The notes under the pieces are model-generated. The model was not told the DNA's origin. It ran no database searches and worked only from the letters and a program-made list of their open reading frames with translations. Shown piece by piece: positions 43,885-50,538 of a DNA stretch of 64,000 bases. The translations under genes and the position numbers were made by a program. Positions within the stretch are counted from its first letter, which is position 1. Each line of letters begins with the position of its first letter. The stretch lies in the NCBI RefSeq assembly GCF_900112845.1, contig NZ_FONG01000001.1:645957-709956 (forward strand), written 5' to 3'. The DNA is from Actinacidiphila alni. Its GTDB lineage: Bacteria > Actinomycetota > Actinomycetes > Streptomycetales > Streptomycetaceae.

Positions 43885-44198
43885 GTCGGTCTCCTCGAAC
43901 GGGGCCGCAGGAGCGGCCGGTGCGGGGAGGCCGTACGTCCGCGCGCCACGGAACGAACGGCCGGAAGAATTACGCAAGTTACTGCAACAACTTGCTGCGG
44001 GAACGGTCGTGAGATTACTGGTACATGCCAGGGCCGTAAAGGGATCCGACGCGGACCGTTCACAGGAACCCGCCGTGCCGCCCGCCGGAGCACGGCGACC
44101 GCCCCGTAGGGTTCGGCGAGGCGGACCCGGACGGTCCGGTCCCCGGCACGGACACGGACACCGGAAGCGGAACGGGAACGGAAGGGGACTCACGCGAG
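43885..44198 (-). other. 314-bp divergent regulatory region of the large amylase
   Basis: No gene is seen. It holds the amylase promoter (reverse strand TTTACG at 44040-44035, 17 nt, TAATCT at 44017-44012) and an operator palindrome, and on the other strand the leader of the FAD oxidoreductase gene, where a stretch of GGCACGGACACGGACAC-like short repeats (about 44145-44190) precedes the start codon. Confidence 0.6.
43974..43995. promoter_or_regulatory. LacI-type operator palindrome of the large amylase gene
   Basis: GCAAGTT-N8-AACTTGC, perfect 7-bp arms, placed about 10-30 nt downstream of the predicted amylase transcription start. Size and position suit a LacI-family repressor such as the Streptomyces maltose regulator MalR/Reg1; that identity is an inference. 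Confidence 0.6.
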
Positions 44199-45578
44199 AT
44201 GACGGAGCGTCTGGTGGTCATCGGCGGTGACGCCGCCGGAATGTCGGCCGCGTCCCAGGCCCGCCGCCGCAGGGCCGCGGACGACCTGGAGATCGTCGCG
44301 TTCGAACGCGGCCGGCACACCTCGTACTCCGCCTGCGGCATCCCGTACTGGATCGGCGGCGACACCACAGGACCCGACGCGCTGATCGCCCGCACCGCCG
44401 GCGAGCACCGGGAACGCGGCATCGACCTGCGGCTCGGCACCGAAGTCGTCGACATCGACACCGCCGCGGGCCGGGTGCGCAACCGAGACGCCGAGGGCCG
44501 TGAGCAGTGGACCGGCTACGACCACCTCGTCGTCGCCACCGGCGCCATCCCCGTACGCCCGGCCGTCCCCGGCATCGACGCACCAGGGGTGCACGGCGTG
44601 CAGACGCTGGACGACGGCGAGCGGGTGCTGAGCACCCTGGAGCGGCCCGGCGTACGGCGCGCGGTCGTCGTGGGCGGCGGCTACATCGGCGTCGAGATGG
44701 CCGAGGCACTGCTCAAGCACGGTCTCGACGTCACGCTCGTGGACCGCGCCGAGCAGCCGATGAGCACGCTCGACCCCGACATGGGCCGGCTGGTGCGCAG
44801 GGCGATCGAGGGCCTCGGCGTCCGCGTCGTCTCCGGCGCGGCCGTAAGCGCCGTGCTCACCGGCGACGACGGCCGGGTCCGCGCGGTCGCCACCGACGAC
44901 GCCGAATTCCCCGCCGACATCGTGATCCTGGGGGTCGGCGTCCGCCCCGGCACCGCGCTGGCCCGCGACGCCGGGCTCCCGCTGGGCGCGCACGGCGGCC
45001 TGCTCACCGACCAGGCCATGCGCGTACGCGGCCACGAGCGGATCTGGGCGGGCGGCGACTGCGTGGAGGTGCGCAATCTGGTCTCCGGCGACCTCCAGCA
45101 CATCGCGCTCGGCACCCACGCCAACAAGCACGGCCGGATCATCGGCACCAACATCGGCGGCGGCTACGCCACCTTCCCGGGCGTCGTCGGCACCGCCGTG
45201 AGCAAGGTCTGCGACGTCGAGATCGCCCGCACCGGACTCAAGGAGTCGCACGCGCGGCGCGCCGGCCTGGAGTACGTGACTGCCGTCATCGAGTCCACGA
45301 GCAGGGCGGGTTACTACCCGCAGGCGGCACCGATGACCGTCAAGATGCTGGCAGAACGCGGCACCGGGCGGCTGCTGGGCCTCCAGATCGTCGGCCGCGA
45401 GGGCGCGGCCAAGCGGGTCGACGTCGGGGCGGTCGCGCTCACCGCGCGGCTGACCGTCGATCAGATGACCGGCCTCGACCTGGGCTACGCGCCGCCCTTC
45501 TCCCCGGTGTGGGACCCGGTGCTGGTGGCCGCGCGCAAGGCGGCCGACGCGGTGGCGGCCGACATCAGGGCCCGCTGA
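44199..45578 (+). CDS. FAD-dependent pyridine nucleotide-disulfide oxidoreductase (CoA-disulfide reductase/NADH oxidase type)
   Basis: A 459-aa flavoprotein. The N-terminal FAD site LVVIGGDAAGMSAASQARR, a single redox Cys in SYSACGIPYWIGG, the NAD(P)H site RAVVVGGGYIGVEMAEALL and the second FAD motif ERIWAGGDC place it with CoA-disulfide reductases and NADH oxidases (Nox) that use one active-site cysteine. The C-terminal dimerisation domain is complete. It probably reduces a low-molecular-weight disulfide, persulfide or O2 with NAD(P)H in the cytoplasm. ATG 44199. Not part of an operon; divergent from the amylase gene. Confidence 0.9.
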   Translation: MTERLVVIGGDAAGMSAASQARRRRAADDLEIVAFERGRHTSYSACGIPYWIGGDTTGPDALIARTAGEHRERGIDLRLGTEVVDIDTAAGRVRNRDAEGREQWTGYDHLVVATGAIPVRPAVPGIDAPGVHGVQTLDDGERVLSTLERPGVRRAVVVGGGYIGVEMAEALLKHGLDVTLVDRAEQPMSTLDPDMGRLVRRAIEGLGVRVVSGAAVSAVLTGDDGRVRAVATDDAEFPADIVILGVGVRPGTALARDAGLPLGAHGGLLTDQAMRVRGHERIWAGGDCVEVRNLVSGDLQHIALGTHANKHGRIIGTNIGGGYATFPGVVGTAVSKVCDVEIARTGLKESHARRAGLEYVTAVIESTSRAGYYPQAAPMTVKMLAERGTGRLLGLQIVGREGAAKRVDVGAVALTARLTVDQMTGLDLGYAPPFSPVWDPVLVAARKAADAVAADIRAR

Positions 45579-45590
45579 GACGGGGCCCGT

Positions 45591-46532
45591 TCACCGTGCG
45601 GCGGCCGTGCCCGCCGCCAGCCTGCTCAGGGCTTCCAGCAGCGGCGGCAGCGCGGCGCCGCGGCCGACCGGCAGGACCTCGCCCGGCGCGTCGTCCAGCA
45701 GGACGAAGGCGATGTCGTCGGTCCTGGCCACCAGGCTCCACCCGGGCCCGTCCGCCCGTACCGCCCCGCCGTGGCCGGACCGCACCCGGCCGGGCGGCGG
45801 CGGATTGCGGACGTACTCCTCGGCGCTCTCCAGGACGTGGCGGATGCCGGAGTGGGAGATGGGGGGCGGTGCGGCGGCGGGGGGCTCGGACCGGTCCTCG
45901 GCAGCGGTCGCGGTCGTGGCCGGTGGCGTATCCGAGTCCGTATCCGTATCCGCAGCCGGGGGCGTATCCGTACCCGCGTCCGTATTCGCGTCCGCGGTTT
46001 CGGCTACGGGCGCGGCCTCGTCGGCCGATGACGGCGACGCCGCCGGGCCGCCGAGCTGGTCGCGCCACTCGAACCAGCGCACCGCGATCTCGTCGGCGCC
46101 GAGCCGCCGTTGGGGCGGGCCCCAGACGGAGACGTCGGGCGGTGCGAGCGGCGGGCGGCCGGCTTCCTCCTCGGAAGGGTCGTGCGGGGCCGGGATGTTC
46201 GGCACCGCGACGGCCACCGGCAGCGGCCAGCCGGGGAGCGAGGCCGCCAGGCAGTTCTCGTCGGGCGCCAGGTCGTATTCGAGGCCGCAGTCCCAGGCGG
46301 CCAGCGCGCACGCCACCGTCACGGTGTCCGTGGTCACGACCGTCCACCGGGCGCCGCCGCCGTCCTGGCCGAAGACCAGGCCGTAGCCGCCGGCCAGCGG
46401 TTCCAGGCCCAACTCGGCGCACGCCGCCGGGTAGTCGTCCCCCAGCACGCCCGGGAACTGCCCCGGCGTCAGCATCGCGGCGGTCAGCACGAACAGCTCG
46501 TCGCCGTCCTCCGGGTTCTCGGCCGCGGTCAT
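45591..46532 (-). CDS. Hypothetical protein with acidic repeat linker
   Basis: A 313-aa cytoplasmic protein of unknown function. The N-terminal half (about 1-160) looks folded (FVLTAAMLTPGQFPGVLGDDYPAAC, ARWTVVTTDTVTVACALAAWDCGLEYDL, WFEWRDQLGG); a low-complexity linker rich in T, D, A and P (about 170-225), encoded by 6-bp repeats, leads to a C-terminal domain (GWSLVARTDDIAFVLLDDAPGEV). On the reverse strand TAAGGT (46583-46578) is a good -10 before ATG 46532. Its 3' end is convergent with the oxidoreductase gene, 12 bp away. Streptomyces-specific in appearance. Confidence 0.68.
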   Translation of the reverse strand: MTAAENPEDGDELFVLTAAMLTPGQFPGVLGDDYPAACAELGLEPLAGGYGLVFGQDGGGARWTVVTTDTVTVACALAAWDCGLEYDLAPDENCLAASLPGWPLPVAVAVPNIPAPHDPSEEEAGRPPLAPPDVSVWGPPQRRLGADEIAVRWFEWRDQLGGPAASPSSADEAAPVAETADANTDAGTDTPPAADTDTDSDTPPATTATAAEDRSEPPAAAPPPISHSGIRHVLESAEEYVRNPPPPGRVRSGHGGAVRADGPGWSLVARTDDIAFVLLDDAPGEVLPVGRGAALPPLLEALSRLAAGTAAAR

Positions 46533-46876
46533 CCGCAGGGTCCCTCTCGTCTCGTCCCGCCGTCTGTCGTCCGCGCACCTTAACCAGCGGGTAACCTCCG
46601 CGTCGAGAGGGTGCGGAGCGCCAAAATCCGGTAGGGCGGCCGGGCCCGCGCGTGTCCGGTGCCGTCGTCCGTCAGCCCGCGGCGTCGAGTTCGGCCAACG
46701 TCGTGCGCAGCCAGCCGAGTTCGGCCCGGGTGGCTGCGGCCGCCGAGGCGCTCAGCGGCGCGGTCGGGGCGGCTGCCTGAGACCGGGCGGGCGGGGCCGG
46801 GCCGGCCGGGGGTGCGCGGGCCGGGAGCGGGCCGGTGGTTCGACCGGCTGTTCCGGCGGCTGACCGAGCGGCTGCC
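46533..46876 (-). other. 344-bp region with promoter and an orphan coding remnant
   Basis: Contains the promoter of the hypothetical gene (reverse-strand GGTTACCCGC upstream of TAAGGT at 46583-46578). The rest has no complete gene but carries a reverse-strand open frame with coding character, described separately. Confidence 0.5.
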
Positions 46877-46880
46877 TCAA
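46672..46880 (-). pseudogene. Possible C-terminal gene remnant
   Basis: On the reverse strand a frame open for at least 70 codons ends ATRAELGWLRTTLAELDAAG then TGA (46674-46672). The last 20 codons show strong G/C third positions and helical character like the C-terminal tail of a PadR-type regulator, but no start codon exists in the preceding frame before it runs into the methyltransferase in another frame. It could be a decayed gene or chance. Confidence 0.3.
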
Positions 46881-47482
46881 CGGCGTACGGCCAGCGCCAG
46901 ATAGCGCTCCTCGGAGTCGTCCAGCGAGACCAACTCCCAGCCCGTCGCGGCCAGCAGTGGGCCGATCCGGTGCCCGGCCCGCAGATCGTCGGGGTCCAGG
47001 GCGTGACCGCGGCGGGCGGCGAGCGCGGCGCGGCCGATCGGATGGAAGAGCGCGAGCCGGCCGCCGGGCGCCGTCACCCGCGCCCATTCGCGCAGGCCGT
47101 CCGCGGGGTCCGGCAGATGGTGCACAAGACCGGCGGCGAGCACCGCGTCGAAGGCCGCGTCGCGCAGCGGCAGCCGCGCGCCGTCCGCCTCGATCAGCGC
47201 GCCGTCCCGGTGCCGGCCCATGCGGGCGGCCTCGCGGAGCATCTCCGGTGTGAGGTCGAGCCCGACGACGGTGCCGGTGGCGCCGACGGCGGACCGCATC
47301 AGGGGCAGCGCCCGCGCCGTGCCGCAGCCCGCGTCCAGCGCGCTGCCGCCAGGCCGCAGCCCCAACTCGCCGACCGCCGCCGCGTAGGCGGGTGTGTCAT
47401 GGGGGAACTTCTTCTCCCACCCCACGGCCTTCGCGCCGAAGAACTCCCTGACCTGCTGCCGTCCGCTGTCGATGGTGGCCAT
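46877..47482 (-). CDS. Class I SAM-dependent methyltransferase
   Basis: A 201-aa methyltransferase: [24 protein letters not shown] opens the family, motif I is [13 protein letters not shown], followed by [39 protein letters not shown] and [12 protein letters not shown]. It binds S-adenosylmethionine in a Rossmann fold; UbiE/type 11 relatives methylate small molecules. ATG 47482 starts 13 bp from the divergent ynfA start, leaving almost no promoter space, so their promoters must overlap each other's coding region. Substrate unknown. Confidence 0.86.
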   Translation of the reverse strand: MATIDSGRQQVREFFGAKAVGWEKKFPHDTPAYAAAVGELGLRPGGSALDAGCGTARALPLMRSAVGATGTVVGLDLTPEMLREAARMGRHRDGALIEADGARLPLRDAAFDAVLAAGLVHHLPDPADGLREWARVTAPGGRLALFHPIGRAALAARRGHALDPDDLRAGHRIGPLLAATGWELVSLDDSEERYLALAVRR

Positions 47483-47495
47483 GCATCATGGTCGC

Positions 47496-47831
47496 ATGAT
47501 CACGCTCCGCTCCATCGGCCTCTTCGTCCTCGCCGCCGTCCTGGAGATCGGCGGTGCCTGGCTGATCTGGCAGGCGGTGCGCGAGCACCGCGGCGCGGGC
47601 TGGGCCGGTGCCGGGATCGTCGCGCTCGGCCTCTACGGCTTCGTCGCCACCCTCCAGCCCAACGCCGACTTCGGCCGCATCCTGGCGGCGTACGGCGGGG
47701 TCTTCGTCGCCGGATCGCTGGTGTGGGCGATGATCCTCGACGGCTACCGCCCGGACCGCTTCGACGTGGTCGGCGCGGTCATCTGCCTGGTCGGCGTCGG
47801 CATCATCATGTACGCGCCGCGCGGCGGCTGA
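47496..47831 (+). CDS. ynfA: YnfA family small membrane protein
   Basis: A 111-aa inner-membrane protein with four hydrophobic helices, the normal size for YnfA/UPF0060, a family related to small multidrug resistance exporters. Family blocks: [48 protein letters not shown] and [15 protein letters not shown] 47496 is favoured by protein length over upstream in-frame starts that would overlap the divergent methyltransferase. Substrate transport has been proposed for homologues but is not settled. Confidence 0.9.
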   Translation: MITLRSIGLFVLAAVLEIGGAWLIWQAVREHRGAGWAGAGIVALGLYGFVATLQPNADFGRILAAYGGVFVAGSLVWAMILDGYRPDRFDVVGAVICLVGVGIIMYAPRGG

Positions 47832-47949
47832 ATCCCGCCGGTCGCGGCCGCCGGTGCGGTCGGCCGCGTGCGGCGCGGGCCGAGAGGGGGTTGCCGAAGC
47901 GGGCCCGGCAGGACAGGCTCGTACCCGCAGCGGATACGGGAGGTGGGCA

Positions 47950-48342
47950 ATGGCAGTGGGCAAACCGCTCGCATGGCTGCTCGACGACCTGACGGAGCGT
48001 GTGCCACATGTGAAGCACGCGCTCGTCCTGTCCAACGACGGCCTGGTCACCGGGGCCAGCGGCAGTCTCGACCGGCCGACCGCGGAGCACCTGGCCGCCG
48101 TGTCCTCGGGTTTTCACAGCCTCGCCAAGGGTGCAGGGCGGCAGTTCTCCGTCGGCGGGGTGCGACAGACGATGGTCGAATTCGACGACGGATTCCTTTT
48201 CGTCACGGCCGCGGGCGACGGCAGCTGCCTGTCCGTGCTCAGCGGCATGGAGGCCGATGTCGGGCAGGTCGCCTACGAGATGACGCTGCTCGTGCACCGG
48301 GTCGGCGAGCACCTGGGTGTTGCCCCGCGGCAGCCGACGTGA
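47950..48342 (+). CDS. Orphan roadblock/LC7 domain protein
   Basis: A 130-aa roadblock/LC7 protein: LAWLLDDLTERVPHVKHALVLSNDGLVTGASG and GSCLSVLSGMEADVGQVAYEMTLLV are characteristic. In Streptomyces such proteins (CvnB) sit in conservons between a histidine kinase-like CvnA and DUF742 and GTPase genes; none of those partners is present here. ATG 47950 follows a GGGAGGTGGG site. Roadblock proteins modulate small GTPases of the MglA type, so this one may serve a GTPase encoded elsewhere. Followed by a DUF6397-like gene with its own promoter. Confidence 0.88.
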   Translation: MAVGKPLAWLLDDLTERVPHVKHALVLSNDGLVTGASGSLDRPTAEHLAAVSSGFHSLAKGAGRQFSVGGVRQTMVEFDDGFLFVTAAGDGSCLSVLSGMEADVGQVAYEMTLLVHRVGEHLGVAPRQPT

Positions 48343-48354
48343 GCCGTCCGTAAG

Positions 48355-48414
48355 TTATCCACAGGGCTCGAACGGGCGGCCGCTTTTCCGCGCTAGATTC
48401 GTCACTGTCAGTGA
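48355..48414 (+). promoter_or_regulatory. Promoter region with a DnaA-box-like site and palindrome
   Basis: TTATCCACA (48355-48363) matches the DnaA box consensus. Downstream are a -10-like TAGATT (48394-48399) and a perfect palindrome TCACTG-T-CAGTGA (48402-48414) at the expected transcription start. All precede the gene at 48435. Confidence 0.5.
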
Positions 48415-48434
48415 TCGAACGGTGTGGGGGAGTG

Positions 48435-49760
48435 ATGACAGTGAAGACTGCCAGGACGGCGACGAGGGCGACGAGGGCGACGAGGGCGACGGCCAACGGG
48501 TCGGCGCGGCCGAGGGCGAATGCCGCGACCGAGGCGCGGAAGGTCGCGAAGAATGCTCACGCACAGCAGTTGGCGTGGACCTCGGGCAGTACGGCCGGGC
48601 CGCCGCATGCGTGGAGCCAAGGGCCGGGCCAGGGAGCGGGGCACGGGCGAGCGGCGCCGGAGACGGAGACGGTGACGCTGAACCGGGCGCGCGAGGAACT
48701 CGGCCTGGACTTCTCCCTGTTCGAGCTGGCGCTCCAGCTCGGTGAGATCCGTACGGTGCCGCGCGGAGCCGGCCAGTGGCGCGTCCCGGTGGACGAGGTG
48801 ACCAGGCTGCGCGACGCGCCGGGACATCCGCAGGCGCTGCTCGACCGGCTCGCGCTGGTGACCAGCACCGAAGGCGCGGCCTTGATGGGCGTCAGCCGCG
48901 ACCGACTCGTCCGGCTGGCGAGACTGGGGATGATCCGGCCGGTGCGCTGGTACATCAACCGCTACCGGGCGCTGGTATGGGTGTATCTCGGCCATGAATT
49001 GCGGGAGTTCGCCGCCGCGAGCCCGGCTCTGCTGGAGGGCAGGCTGCCCGCGGGCCTGCGCGCGACGCTGAACGCGGGGGAGGACCAACGCGCCCGCGGC
49101 TGGCGGTCCCGCCGCGTCGCCCAGCTCGTACGGGACTGCCACGACGCCTGGGAGGAGGCGGCCGTGTGGGCGGCGCTCCTCGGGCCCGAGGTGACCGACG
49201 ACGCCGTGCCGGATCCCTTCGAACGGGCCAGGCTGCGCGGCATCCGCGCCGCGCTGCCACCGGGGCGACCCGGGGCGCTCGCCACACCCGAGGTCATCAG
49301 GAAACTCACGACCGCCGACGATCCGGACGAGATCACGCTCGCCCTCGTCGCCCTCGCCGACGCCTTGGGCCGGGCCCGCGCCGAACAGCCCGTACCGCGC
49401 CCGGCGTTCGTCCCGGAAAGCCGCACTCCGGAGGGCCGGGCTCTGGAGAGCCGCACCCTGGAGGAGCGCGCTCCGGAGGACCGCCTTCTGGAAGACCGCA
49501 CACCGGAGAGTCGCACGCCGGCGAGCCGTACACCGGAGGTCGCCGTGCCCGCGGACCGGGTGCCGGCCGGCGTACGCGGCGGGCTGCCGTCCCGGCCGTC
49601 CCGGTCGCCCCGGCGGGGTCTGCTGGGACGGCTGCGCGGGCGCAGATCAGCCGCCGATCTTGCGGAAGAGCCCTTCCTGCATCACCGAGACCAGGAGGTG
49701 CCCGTGCCGGTCGAAGATCTGACCGCGCGCCAGACCGCGGGCGCCCGTCGCGACGGGTGA
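48435..49760 (+). CDS. DUF6397-like protein with terminal repeats
   Basis: A protein of 441 aa from ATG 48435 (GTG 48441 has better spacing to GGGGGAG at 48426-48432 and may be the true start). The N terminus is a TRATRATRAT stretch encoded by 9-bp repeats (48461-48487), then a disordered linker. The core (about 85-310) resembles the Streptomyces DUF6397 family, with two HTH-like pieces (NRAREELGLDFSLFELALQLG, EGAALMGVSRDRLVRLARLG). The tail is built of imperfect ESRTPE/EDRTPE repeats and a basic segment. The final 38 codons run antisense into the TesB gene (114-nt overlap), so the 3' end may be extended by loss of an earlier stop. Function unknown; DNA binding is possible. Confidence 0.7.
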   Translation: MTVKTARTATRATRATRATANGSARPRANAATEARKVAKNAHAQQLAWTSGSTAGPPHAWSQGPGQGAGHGRAAPETETVTLNRAREELGLDFSLFELALQLGEIRTVPRGAGQWRVPVDEVTRLRDAPGHPQALLDRLALVTSTEGAALMGVSRDRLVRLARLGMIRPVRWYINRYRALVWVYLGHELREFAAASPALLEGRLPAGLRATLNAGEDQRARGWRSRRVAQLVRDCHDAWEEAAVWAALLGPEVTDDAVPDPFERARLRGIRAALPPGRPGALATPEVIRKLTTADDPDEITLALVALADALGRARAEQPVPRPAFVPESRTPEGRALESRTLEERAPEDRLLEDRTPESRTPASRTPEVAVPADRVPAGVRGGLPSRPSRSPRRGLLGRLRGRRSAADLAEEPFLHHRDQEVPVPVEDLTARQTAGARRDG

Positions 49761-50513
49761 CTCCTGCTGGTAGAGGAACCACTCGTCGGCACGGAAGGGC
49801 CGGTGGAACCACATGGCGTGGTCGAGCGAGGCCATGTCGAAGCCGCGCGGCCCCCACAGGGGCTCGATCGGCACCCGCACCGCGTCCAGCAGCATCATGT
49901 CGCTGGCGTAGGTGAGCGCGCAGGTGTGCACCAGCGGGTCGTCGCCGAGCTGTCCGACGGCACGCATCCACACGGCGCTGCGCGGCTCCGCGCCCTGGAT
50001 CTCCTCGGGCGTCCAGCGCAGCCGCTCCACATAGCGGATCTCGAACGGCTGGCGTCGGGTCATCCGCTCCAACGCCTCGGGCAGCACGTCCAGATGCGAC
50101 CGCAGCTCCTCGCCGAGCCCCGGCAGGTCCTCGGGCTCCGGCACGTCGGGCATCGGCAGTTGGTGCTCGAACCCCGGTTCCGGCTGATGGAAGGAGGCCG
50201 TCAAATTGAAGATCGTCCGGCCCTGCTGGATCGCCACCACCCGGCGGGTGGTGAAGGAGCGGCCGTCACGGACCCGTTCGACCTGGTACACGATGGGCAC
50301 GCCCGGCCGGCCCGGCCGCAGGAAGTACGCGTGCAGGGAGTGCACAGGACGTTCGCCGTCGGTGGTGCGGCCCGCCGCGACCAGCGCCTGCCCCGCCACC
50401 TGTCCGCCGAACACCCGCTGCAAGCGCTCCTGCGGGCTCTGCCCGCGGAAGATGTCCTGCTCGATCCGCTCCAGATCGAGCAGGTCCACCAGCCTCTCGG
50501 CCGGATTCGTCAT
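49647..50513 (-). CDS. tesB: Acyl-CoA thioesterase II (TesB family)
   Basis: A 288-aa double-hotdog thioesterase that hydrolyses medium to long acyl-CoA to free acid and CoA. Typical TesB blocks are RVFGGQVAGQALVAAGRT, VHSLHAYFLRPGRPGVPIVYQVERVRDGRSF and MASLDHAMWFHRPFRADEWFLY with the catalytic Asp in SLDH. ATG 50513 follows AAGGGAA; an in-frame ATG at 50534 lacks a site. It lies 25 bp after the DUF3516 helicase gene on the same strand, so the two are probably co-transcribed despite unrelated functions. Its 3' end overlaps the convergent DUF6397-like gene by 114 nt. Confidence 0.94.
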   Translation of the reverse strand: MTNPAERLVDLLDLERIEQDIFRGQSPQERLQRVFGGQVAGQALVAAGRTTDGERPVHSLHAYFLRPGRPGVPIVYQVERVRDGRSFTTRRVVAIQQGRTIFNLTASFHQPEPGFEHQLPMPDVPEPEDLPGLGEELRSHLDVLPEALERMTRRQPFEIRYVERLRWTPEEIQGAEPRSAVWMRAVGQLGDDPLVHTCALTYASDMMLLDAVRVPIEPLWGPRGFDMASLDHAMWFHRPFRADEWFLYQQESPVATGARGLARGQIFDRHGHLLVSVMQEGLFRKIGG

Positions 50514-50538
50514 CGCGTTCCCTTCCTCGCCCACCGGA

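Noticed and set aside
43885..44193. In-frame N-terminal extension of the large amylase
   Set aside because: It covers the promoter and operator and lacks a signal peptide at its start; GTG 43884 has a good ribosome binding site followed by a signal peptide.
46659..46904. 81-codon forward frame between the hypothetical and methyltransferase genes
   Set aside because: Arg/Pro-rich shadow composition; the reverse-strand frame has more coding character.
48355..48363. Replication origin
   Set aside because: Only one DnaA-type box, no dnaA/dnaN genes and no box cluster.
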